This document shows, piece by piece, positions 8,647 through 16,700 of a stretch of 42,010 nucleotides of DNA. Origin of the DNA: an uncultured Treponema sp. (GTDB lineage: Bacteria > Spirochaetota > Spirochaetia > Treponematales > Treponemataceae); the NCBI GenBank assembly GCA_946628495.1, contig CAMOWQ010000006.1:1-42010 (forward strand), written 5' to 3'. The position numbers were made by a program, and so were the translations under genes. The notes below the pieces were generated by a model. It made no database searches. It was given only the letters and a program-made list of their open reading frames with translations, and was not told where the DNA came from. Within the stretch, counting starts at the first letter, position 1. The number at the start of each line of letters is the position of its first letter.

Positions 8647-9513
8647 TTATTTTGAATATTCTGTGTAGGCGTAGGCGTTATGAAAATGAATGCTTTCTTC
8701 GTTTTCTGCTTCTACGCTGAACCATTCAAAGTCCATGTTTTTAAGTACCAGATAGGCTTCGCGTACTACATCTTCTACAAAACGCGGATTTTCGTAGGCA
8801 TGTTCGGTTACGTATTTTTCATCTTTGCGTTTAAGAACTGAATATAAAGGTGAAGAAGCGCAGGCTTCTATTTTTTCTATTACATCTTCAATCCAGAAAA
8901 ATTTTGTATATAAAATCTTGATTCTTATTGTTCCGCGCTGATTATGTGCTCCGTATTCACTTATAGCTTTTGAACAGGGACAAAGTGTTGTTACAGGAAT
9001 TTCTATATTGATGTAGAATTTCTGTGCGTCTGTTGAATGGTCAGGGGCGTTACGGGGATGTGCCCCGTTAGAAGGGGTGGCGGAAGTGCGGCCGGTTTCC
9101 GGGCGTACTGGAGACAGGGGAAGGCTTTCCCCTCCTACTTCTGCTTCGTAGGAGCACTGGTAGGTCATAATTCCGGGCGCATTTGAAACCGGCGCCTGTT
9201 TTTCTATAAAATACGGGAATTTTATAAGTCCGTAGGCCTTTTGCGCGTTCAGTTTTGTGCGGATTTCTTCGAGCATGTCTAAAAAATGCTGCATTGTAAT
9301 GTCTTCGTGATATTTATGGAAAATCTGAATAAAACGGGACATGTGTGTTCCCTTAAAATGATGCGGCAGGTTTACGAAAAGATCAACTGTTGCCGTTGTC
9401 TGCTGAATTTTCTTGTTTTTGTCTAAAACCGTAACCGGATATTTTACACCGCGTACGCCAACTTTTTGCAGCGGTATTTCACGGTCATCTGTTTCGTTCT
9501 GTATATCACGCAT
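8647..9513 (-). CDS. folE2: FolE2, type IB GTP cyclohydrolase, with an in-frame palindromic insertion
   Basis: 288 residues; converts GTP to 7,8-dihydroneopterin triphosphate (folate, and in some bacteria queuosine precursors) with a metal other than strictly zinc. The hallmark block VTTLCPCSKAISEYGAHNQR is at about 174-193. C178, H190 and E232 keep the relative spacing of the metal ligands I recall for the Neisseria gonorrhoeae enzyme (C147, H159, E201). Each is offset by +31, and 31 is also the excess over that enzyme's 257 residues. The excess lies at residues ~127-158, a Pro/Gly/Ser/Arg-rich stretch encoded by a GC-rich hairpin repeat (see 9043-9134). No Shine-Dalgarno precedes ATG 9513; TATATT ends 6 nt before it, suggesting a leaderless mRNA. 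Confidence 0.93.
   Translation of the reverse strand: MRDIQNETDDREIPLQKVGVRGVKYPVTVLDKNKKIQQTTATVDLFVNLPHHFKGTHMSRFIQIFHKYHEDITMQHFLDMLEEIRTKLNAQKAYGLIKFPYFIEKQAPVSNAPGIMTYQCSYEAEVGGESLPLSPVRPETGRTSATPSNGAHPRNAPDHSTDAQKFYINIEIPVTTLCPCSKAISEYGAHNQRGTIRIKILYTKFFWIEDVIEKIEACASSPLYSVLKRKDEKYVTEHAYENPRFVEDVVREAYLVLKNMDFEWFSVEAENEESIHFHNAYAYTEYSK
9043..9134. repeat. GC-rich triple-hairpin palindromic element inside folE2
   Basis: About 92 bp of clearly higher G+C than its surroundings, forming three perfect hairpins. They are ACGGGG/CCCCGT (9052-9057 with 9063-9068), CCGG/CCGG (9092-9095 with 9099-9102) and AGGGGAA/TTCCCCT (9116-9122 with 9127-9133). It keeps the folE2 frame open and encodes residues ~127-158, just before the strand leading to the active site. 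The architecture resembles the Rickettsia palindromic elements that insert in frame into genes. That comparison is by analogy only; I see no second copy in this window. Confidence 0.75.
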
Positions 9514-9530
9514 GAATAGAATATATTATA
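9514..9530 (-). promoter_or_regulatory. -10 region of folE2, leaderless type
   Basis: Overlapping TATAAT (9530-9525) and TATATT (9525-9520) boxes; the latter ends 6 nt before ATG 9513, so transcription would start at or near the A of the start codon. No convincing -35 hexamer is seen. Confidence 0.45.
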
Positions 9531-9562
9531 AATCAACGTTTAAGGGAATAGAGGGATTGTCG

Positions 9563-9822
9563 CAGGGCAAACGCATTATAAATACAGGCATACACAAAAA
9601 ATCGCTGCCAGTCAAAAAACAGATTTTCAAAATCGAGCGAATATTCGCTCTACATGCTTGAGTGCCCTGAAACTATTGAAGTTTGCCGCAAAAGCGGCAA
9701 CGTATATAATTACAAGGCAAACTGGCGTGTAGCAGGCGAGCCTGCGATTTTGAAATTCGAACCTCGACCGGTAGCATTTTTCTTTTGGTGTATTCATGTT
9801 TATAATGCGTTTGCCCTGGGGG
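9563..9822. mobile_element. MITE-like non-coding element with 20-bp terminal inverted repeats
   Basis: The ends are the perfect inverted repeats CAGGGCAAACGCATTATAAA (9563-9582) and its complement (9799-9818). The direct repeat TTGTCG lies at 9557-9562, directly outside the left end, and at 9823-9828, four bases beyond the right repeat; this looks like a 6-bp target duplication around a 260-bp element. Inside are a perfect 16-bp palindrome GAGCGAATATTCGCTC (9635-9650), a 7-bp hairpin TTGCCGC/GCGGCAA (9683-9700) and a 6-bp hairpin GCAGGC/GCCTGC (9732-9745). The sub-terminal arms are also imperfectly complementary. It has no credible ORF. It occupies most of the 359-nt folE2-miaB gap. Confidence 0.75.
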
Positions 9823-9837
9823 TTGTCGGGCGTATGA

Positions 9838-9866
9838 ATGACTTTTTTGCTCTTTTTTGCTAAAAT
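9838..9866 (+). promoter_or_regulatory. miaB promoter, leaderless type
   Basis: ATGACT (9838-9843, 4 of 6 to TTGACA), a 17-nt spacer and TAAAAT (9861-9866), which ends 6 nt before the miaB ATG at 9873. No Shine-Dalgarno is present. The -35 starts 15 nt outside the right end of the MITE. Confidence 0.6.
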
Positions 9867-9872
9867 AAAACT

Positions 9873-11255
9873 ATGACTTACTTTTTTGAAACTTATGGCT
9901 GTGAAATGAATATTGCTGAATCCGCAGCAGTTGAACAGCTTCTTATTGCGCGCGGCTGGAAAAAAGCTGCGTCGGCTCAGGTTGCTGATATGGCAATCAT
10001 TAATACCTGTTCAATCCGTGAAACTGCCGAAAACAGAATTATGGGAAGACTCGGCTGGTATTCGGGTTTGAAGGCTGTAAGGGAATGTAAAAATGGTGCA
10101 AAGACTAAGCTTTTGGAAGAAGCGGTAGAATATGTAAAAGACGGTGCAAAGCCGCTTACTCTTGTTGTTATGGGCTGTATGGCAGAAAGGCTTTTGAAGG
10201 AATTCCGTACAAAATATTCTTTTGTTGATTATGTTGTCGGTACTTTTGCAAAACATCATTTTTCGGAAATTATAGAAACTGTGGAGCAGGGTGGAAATCC
10301 TTTTAATATTGATGATTCTGAACCTTATAAATTTGCCGCTCTTTCTGCTGAACCTGGAGCTTTTTCTACGTTTGTGCCGATTATGCACGGCTGTAATAAT
10401 TTCTGTACCTATTGTATTGTTCCGTATGTAAGGGGCAGGGAATGCAGTCGTCCTGTTAATGAAATTCTGCATGAAATTGATGTTTTAAGCAGTTACGGTG
10501 TGCGTGAAATTACCCTTATCGGTCAGAATGTCAATTCTTATAAAGGGCTTATGGGAGATGAAACTGTTAATTTTGCACGGCTTCTTCATATAATTTCGGC
10601 TCATATAAAGGAGACAAAATCTGGCATTCAGTGGGTAAGGTTTATGTCGTCACATCCGCGTGATTTTACCGACGATGTTATTGAAGCAATTGCGACGGAA
10701 GATGTTGTATGCCATCATATTCATCTGCCGGTTCAGCATGGTTCTTCCGCTGTCCTTAAAAAGATGAACCGCGTTTATACAAGAGAGCAGTATCTTACTC
10801 TTATTGAAAAAATTAAGGCCCGTATTCCTGATGTTTCTCTTACAACTGATATTATGATGGGATTCCCTGGCGAAACCGAAGAGGATGTAGAACTTACTCT
10901 TGATTTGATGAGAAAGGTTCGGTATGAATCTGCAATGATGTATTATTATAATCCGCGTGAAGGAACTCCAGCTGCAAAATGGGAACAGATTCCTGAAGAA
11001 ATCCGCAAGGAAAGACTGCAGCGTGTAATTGATTTGCAGCTTGAACATACTCACGAACAGATGAGCAAAAGAACAGGGCAAACTGTAAAAGTGCTTGCAG
11101 AATCTGTAAGCCGTGATGATAAAACTGAACTTTTAGGACAGACGGAGCAGCACGAAAAAGTTGCCTTTAAGGCGGACAAAAAACTTATAGGCCAGTTTGT
11201 AAACGTTCATATAGACAGTTTGTCCGGCAATACTTTCCGTGGAACTTTAGTTTAG
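9873..11255 (+). CDS. miaB: MiaB, tRNA methylthiotransferase (ms2i6A37)
   Basis: A 460-residue radical SAM enzyme that adds a methylthio group to i6A at position 37 of tRNAs reading U-initial codons. The N-terminal methylthiotransferase domain carries the three auxiliary-cluster cysteines (TYGCEMN, NTCSIRE, MGCMAER). The radical SAM CxxxCxxC is HGCNNFCTYC (about residues 170-180), followed by PYVRGRE. Later motifs include GQNVNSY, HLPVQHGS and MGFPGETEEDV, and the C-terminal ~65 residues form the TRAM RNA-binding domain. The start is unambiguous from the conserved MTYFFETYGCEMN. With no ribosome-binding site and a -10 box 6 nt upstream, it is probably translated from a leaderless transcript. 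It converges on the helicase gene. Confidence 0.96.
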   Translation: MTYFFETYGCEMNIAESAAVEQLLIARGWKKAASAQVADMAIINTCSIRETAENRIMGRLGWYSGLKAVRECKNGAKTKLLEEAVEYVKDGAKPLTLVVMGCMAERLLKEFRTKYSFVDYVVGTFAKHHFSEIIETVEQGGNPFNIDDSEPYKFAALSAEPGAFSTFVPIMHGCNNFCTYCIVPYVRGRECSRPVNEILHEIDVLSSYGVREITLIGQNVNSYKGLMGDETVNFARLLHIISAHIKETKSGIQWVRFMSSHPRDFTDDVIEAIATEDVVCHHIHLPVQHGSSAVLKKMNRVYTREQYLTLIEKIKARIPDVSLTTDIMMGFPGETEEDVELTLDLMRKVRYESAMMYYYNPREGTPAAKWEQIPEEIRKERLQRVIDLQLEHTHEQMSKRTGQTVKVLAESVSRDDKTELLGQTEQHEKVAFKADKKLIGQFVNVHIDSLSGNTFRGTLV

Positions 11256-11264
11256 ATTTAATGA

Positions 11265-11316
11265 TTCAGGGCAGGCATTCTTAGTTGTACAATTTTTTTG
11301 TGCAGGCTGCCCTGAA
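11265..11316. terminator. Bidirectional terminator between miaB and the RNA helicase
   Basis: A perfect 10-bp stem TTCAGGGCAG (11265-11274) with CTGCCCTGAA (11307-11316), 9 nt after the miaB stop and 9 nt before the helicase stop on the other strand. The T tract (11293-11299) is inside the loop rather than after the stem, so the mechanism may not be classical. Confidence 0.65.
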
Positions 11317-11325
11317 ATGGATTTT

Positions 11326-13494
11326 TTAGAAGCGTTCTGCTTTTGATGAAGATGATTTCTTTACAAAGGCAGATGCATTGCTTATCTTTTTAGAAGAACT
11401 GCGTACTCCCTGTGTATGCGGATTAGGTCTTGAACCTTTTGCTCTTCCTTCGCTGCGGCGTTCTTTTTTTACCCCTTCGTTTCTTTTTCCGTTCTGGTCA
11501 TTTCTTGCAGAAGAATCGCCTTTTGCAGCATTGTCTTTTTTGAAATTATCCCTGTCTCTTGGAGGTTTTCGTGAACCGCGTCCTTCTTCCTTCATATCTA
11601 TGTGCATGTGAGGAAGTTTTTTGTTTGATTTAGACATTTCAACTGCCTTTTTTGCAGAGGCTGTCGGAAGACTTACAAGAGAGAACTGCTGTGCAACATC
11701 AATGTCATCAACCATGCGTCCCGGAATGTTCAAAAGCGTACTGAAATAGTCTGCAATTTCGCGGGCACGGTAGCCGTCTTTTTTACCGAGAGAAATGAAA
11801 ATTCTTGTTTGATTTCCGCTGCTGCCGGAATCTTTTGTGCTGATTCTTCCGTAATGTTTTGGAGAAAGTTTTTCGCCGTAAAGGATTGAAAGAACTCCTG
11901 CAAGAACTTTCTGGGCATCCTGGCCTTCGCAAAGTTTCTGTGCCATTCCAAGATATTTTTCTGGAACTTCGTTTAAAACTTTTTCTGGGGCAGTATTTCC
12001 TGTTCCTGCTGTCTGTGAAGTTTCTTCGGAAACTGCATTTTCTGCGACTGGCGATGTTTCTGTTGAATTATTTGTGCGTCCTTCAGCGGTAGTGTTTTCT
12101 GCTGAAATGTCCGTGTTAATTTCAGCGGTCGTGTTTACTTCCGGCACTGCATTTTCGTTCGTTTCTTCGGTACGTACCAGCTTAAACAGTTTTGATTCAA
12201 GATCGTCCATTGCGCGGTTTTCTTTAACGGTAAGGACTTCGTTTATGGTAGGAATCTTTTCTTCTATTAATCTGCTTTTTGTGGCACGTTCTGTATTTTT
12301 AAGAAAATAGCTCAGTTTTCGTCTTTCTTCTGGCTTTACAAATGTGATTGCAGTTCCTGTTGTTCCTGCACGTCCTGTTCGGCCGATGCGGTGAACGTAA
12401 GTTGCAGTGTCAAATGGCAGAGAATAGTTTACAACGTGGCTCAATCCTGAAATATCTATACCGCGGGCTGCAACGTCTGTAGCAACAAGAATACGTGTTT
12501 TTTTCATGCGGAAGCGTTCTAGTACTTTTTCGCGCTGATTCTGCATGATATCACCATGAAGGGCAGCTGCTTCGTATCCGCGAATATCAAGTTCGCGGGT
12601 AACGCGGTCTGCATCCATTTTTGTCATTGTGAATACAAGTCCGTAAAAATCAGGAGACATGTCGATAAGACGTACGAGGGCTTCAATTTTGTCGCTTTCT
12701 TTTACCATCCAGTATTTTTGTTCAATAAGCAGGGCTTCATCAATTACTTTTTCTTCTTCGATGATGTCGTATTCGCCCATAAAATCTGCCGCAATTTTAA
12801 GGATTGGAGCCGGCATTGTTGCGCTGAATAAAAGAATTCTTGCTTCGATATTTGATTTGCTGAAAATCTCGCGGATGTCGTCAATGAATCCCATATCAAG
12901 CATTTCATCACCTTCGTCGAGGATGAAATATTTGATTTTACTTAAATCAAGGGTTTTTCGTTCAAGATGGTCTTTAATTCTTCCCGGTGTACCAACTACG
13001 ATTTCGCAGCCGCGTTTAAGTTCCCTGATTTGCTGTGCATAAGAAGCACCGCCGTATAAAACTGTTGTACGCGGAAATTCGTTGTTTGCAAAAGATTTTA
13101 ATTCTTCGCAGGTCTGTACCGCAAGTTCGCGTGTCGGTTCAAGAACGAGTGCCTGAATGTTATCGCTTTTTTCTCTTATTGATTGAATGATAGGAAGTCC
13201 AAATGCTGCTGTTTTTCCTGTTCCTGTACGAGCCCTTGCAATAAGGTTTGCGTCACCTGTAAGAAGGCGTGGAATTGCAAGTGCCTGAATTGGAGATGGA
13301 GTTACAAAGCCTTTTTTCTGTACTGCTTTAAGTGTGTATTCATCAAGTCCTAAATCTTCAAAAGTTACAGTATCTTCTTCCTGCTGATTTTCTGCATTAA
13401 TCTGATTTGATGTGTCTGCTGTTTTTGCGGACTCTTCTGTTTTGGGCATAATGATGCCGTCGTTGTTTGTGGTTGTTAATTCTTCTGTATCCAT
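11326..13494 (-). CDS. DEAD-box ATP-dependent RNA helicase with DbpA-type RNA-binding domain
   Basis: 722 residues. After a polar N-terminal tail comes the Q motif (GFVTPSPIQ, about 62-70), motif I ARTGTGKT (88-95), PTREL (~120), TPGR (~169), motif II DEGD (193-196), SAT (224-226), ATDVAARGID and HRIGRTGRAG. Motif II reads DEGD instead of DEAD. The acidic catalytic residues are kept. An acidic Thr/Glu-rich linker (~450-540) leads to a DbpA-like RNA-binding domain (~555-635) and a basic Arg/Lys/Ser tail. It probably acts in ribosome assembly or RNA turnover, like CsdA/DeaD; which one is uncertain. An AGAGGA site precedes ATG 13494, partly buried in a 9-bp stem (13501-13526), so translation may be structure- or temperature-controlled. 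Confidence 0.92.
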   Translation of the reverse strand: MDTEELTTTNNDGIIMPKTEESAKTADTSNQINAENQQEEDTVTFEDLGLDEYTLKAVQKKGFVTPSPIQALAIPRLLTGDANLIARARTGTGKTAAFGLPIIQSIREKSDNIQALVLEPTRELAVQTCEELKSFANNEFPRTTVLYGGASYAQQIRELKRGCEIVVGTPGRIKDHLERKTLDLSKIKYFILDEGDEMLDMGFIDDIREIFSKSNIEARILLFSATMPAPILKIAADFMGEYDIIEEEKVIDEALLIEQKYWMVKESDKIEALVRLIDMSPDFYGLVFTMTKMDADRVTRELDIRGYEAAALHGDIMQNQREKVLERFRMKKTRILVATDVAARGIDISGLSHVVNYSLPFDTATYVHRIGRTGRAGTTGTAITFVKPEERRKLSYFLKNTERATKSRLIEEKIPTINEVLTVKENRAMDDLESKLFKLVRTEETNENAVPEVNTTAEINTDISAENTTAEGRTNNSTETSPVAENAVSEETSQTAGTGNTAPEKVLNEVPEKYLGMAQKLCEGQDAQKVLAGVLSILYGEKLSPKHYGRISTKDSGSSGNQTRIFISLGKKDGYRAREIADYFSTLLNIPGRMVDDIDVAQQFSLVSLPTASAKKAVEMSKSNKKLPHMHIDMKEEGRGSRKPPRDRDNFKKDNAAKGDSSARNDQNGKRNEGVKKERRSEGRAKGSRPNPHTQGVRSSSKKISNASAFVKKSSSSKAERF

Positions 13495-13500
13495 AAAATC

Positions 13501-13526
13501 CTCTGCCTGTAGATTTGCAAGCAGAG
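13501..13526 (-). promoter_or_regulatory. Hairpin sequestering the helicase Shine-Dalgarno
   Basis: On the - strand the leader reads CTCTGCTTG, 8-nt loop, CAGGCAGAG, then gatttt and the start codon at 13494. The stem is 9 bp with one G-U pair. Its 3' arm contains the first half of the AGAGGA ribosome-binding site, so the folded form would hide it. The rest of the 249-nt gap to the GH13 gene shows no gene. Confidence 0.5.
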
Positions 13527-13743
13527 TTCTAAAAATACAAGGCTCCTGCCCTACTCAAATGAACTTCCGCTTTATATTTGTTACAAGCCTGTCAAATATA
13601 AAGGAATGTTTTGAAATATTCAAGCAAAATATACAGGATTCCGCAAATATTAGAAAATTATACGGTTTATTGCATAAAGATGCCTGACAACTTCTGAGAC
13701 TGCCTGTGAGTATTTTGCACCGTTTTATTTTTTTGCGGTTTTA

Positions 13744-16700
13744 TCAGCTTTTTTTGCCTGATTTTTTCTCCGTTGCTGTTTCTTTTTTTACGGATTCTGC
13801 AGGTTTTGCTTTTTTAGAGCTTTTTGCTTTTGCTGCTGTTTTTCCTGTTTTTGAAGCTTTTGCCTCTTTTTCAGTTTTAGAAGGCTTTGCAGTCTTTACC
13901 GCTTTTTTATGAACAGGTGCAAACGGTTTTATGAAAAGTTCGCATTTATAGGCTGCCTTAAGTTTTGCGCTGCATACTGTTTTATAAAGAGCAGTAATTT
14001 TTTCAAGACTTCCTGCTTTTGCGGAAATAAGCATCATTGCAAAAATAAGGTTCAGGCTTGATTCGCACAATTCCTTATTGAACCAGCGTACTCCATCAAA
14101 AGTATTTGCACCGGAAAGAAGACTGCTGTATTCGCTTTGTGTGAGCAGGCGTACTATATTGTATGCCTTAACTTTTGCTTCGTTTGCCGTAAATTCTGTA
14201 CCTGAGAGAGAAGCAAGAATAAACAGTTTTGTAAGTTCCCGTCTGAATGCAGCTTTTCTTTCTGCAATAACATACGTCGGTGTTGCGTTCTGGGACTCTG
14301 TATTGTTTTCTCCGTTTGAAACTTCAAAATAGAATTCGCTGAGTTTTCTTCCGAGATTCCAGCGTTCTGCAAGAGCGTTTTCGGCAAAGGTTCCGGTTAA
14401 TGCCCATAACAGAAGAGATGTGAAAGTATTTGTGCCCGATTCTTCTGCAAAAAGTATTGAAGCAAAGTCAATGCCGTCTTTTGCTTTAAGAAGCCTGTTT
14501 GCAGAAACAGCATTCGTTTTTTTGAGTTTGCCCGAAGAAATATAGGCCTTGAAAATCTGGTTTAATCTTGCACTTACAGTCTTTGCCTGAATTTCTGCGG
14601 AAACAACTTTATCATCATCATTAATGAATTTAAGGGCTGTCGTAAAGAATGCCGTAAGTTCATCTTTATTTTCTGTGATTATAGCATTGATTTTTTTTGT
14701 AAGATTTTTGTCGTCTACTGCTTTTTCTGCAAGAGTAGTCAGTTCTGGAACAATTTTTGTAATGTAATCGTGCAGGGCAGCGTATAATTCTTTATAGATG
14801 ATTTCCTGCCATGCAATTTCGATGTTTTCACAGCCTTTTCCGCCAAGAGAATCGCACAAGATCTGATAGCGATGGTCAGGCATATCAGCAACCTGATGAA
14901 TGTCGAGAAGAACCTGATATTCAAATCCGTTAAGAGAAACAAAAAGTCCTTTTTCGCAGATTTCTGGAGAATGCCTTATGTACCACAGTTTTGATGTATG
15001 TTCCTGGAAAATACAGTATTTATCGTTTTCGGCAGTAAGATTCAATCCTTCAGAAATGGAGCGTGTGGTGAGTGTAATGTCTTTTTCACCGCTGCCGGTT
15101 TTTACAGCATAAGGAACCGACTGTTTTATCCAGCCGCTTGCACGTTCATATTTGTTGTTATAGAAAACCATTGCGCGTTCATTTCCGCAGCCGTTAGAAT
15201 ATGCGAATACATTTTCGTTTACATGACCGTTTTCCCACAAGTCATAGAATAAGAAATTTTCAACGTTTGCAAAAAGATAGCGTTTTTTCATCAGAGGGAA
15301 AATTTCGCGTTTATGACGTTCTACAAGATATTCACTCGGTTTTTCGTCTTTGTAAGCCTTTGTATATTCCATGCCGTATTTTTCTGTAAAGCCTTCAATC
15401 TGTCCGTGACCGAACATTGGTAAGCCAGGCATCGTAACCATGAGCGTACATACACCAAAATATTTATCGCCGTCACCAAACTGTGCAATTGCAGTTTCTT
15501 CGTCAGGGTTATTCATGAAATTTACGTAGCGTTTCAGAATCTGCGGATCAAAATTAATTGTATTTTTTACAGTGTCGCGGTATTTTTGATTTTCTTCCTT
15601 TTTAAGCATGTTCATGAAGGCAGAATTGTAAACGCGGTGCATTCCGAGTGTCCTTACAAAATAGCCTTCCATCATCCAGAAAGCTTCTGCCAAAAGGAGT
15701 GTGTCAGGGCATTCTTTTGCTACGCGGTCAACAACTTCGCGCCAGAATTCATTTGGAATTGCATCATTGAACTGCTGGGTGCTAAGACCTGTTTCAGACC
15801 TTGTTGCAATGTCTCCTCCATGTCCCGGTTCCGGATACCACAAGCGGCGGATTGATTTTTTTGCAAGAACCATTGCAGCATCAAAACGGATAATAGGGAA
15901 ATTATGTGCAACGTGTAAAATTTCCTGCATTACAGCTTCCCTTGCAGCTGGATTTAAAAAATCAATCTGTGCCGTATCATTCCAAGGTAAGCCTGTACCG
16001 TCGTTTCCGTGATAGATATAGCGTGTATCGCCAGTCTGATTGTCTACGCGTTTGAATACAACCGAACAGTCGTTTTTTGAATAATAATGGTCTTCGAGAT
16101 AAAGTGAAATTCTTGAATCCTGCGAAAGGTTTTCTCCATTGTAAGTGTACTGCGGAAAAGGATTGTCACGTCTTTGTATAAAAAGATCAGGTCTGTTAAT
16201 TACCCAGTCACCGTCCATTCCTGTATGATTTGGAACCATGTCAGATGCAAGACGGATTCCTCTCTGCCACAAACGGGTGCGCAGGTTTTGAAGTGCCTCC
16301 CAACCGCCAATGTTCCATGCAATATTATAATCATAAAGGGAATATGCAGAGGCAGCTGCTTCCGGATTTCCGCAAATCTGTTTAATGCGTTTACTTGCTT
16401 TAGAACGTTCCCACAAACCAATGAGCCACAATCCTGTAAAACCTTCGTCGCGGAGTTTATCAAGTTCTGCATCAGGAATCTGGTCGAGTCTTGTGATTGG
16501 ATATCCGTATTGTTTTGTAAGCTGGTCGAGCCATACTAAAACGGTTTTTGCAATAAGGATTACTTTAGGCATCCAGTCGGAATCGGGACTGTAGCGTTCA
16601 TATTCGTTCATTAAGTTTTCGTAGGAATATGGCTGCATGTCCGGTAAATCACCACCGCCAAATCCATGCCACATTGCCTTTTCTTCTTCGGAGATTGAAT

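Noticed and set aside
9654..9863. A 69-codon ORF within the MITE region
   Set aside because: It is built from inverted-repeat sequence and has no initiation signal.
10011..10472. Long antisense ORFs opposite miaB and other genes
   Set aside because: They mirror strongly conserved coding sequence on the other strand and lack initiation signals.
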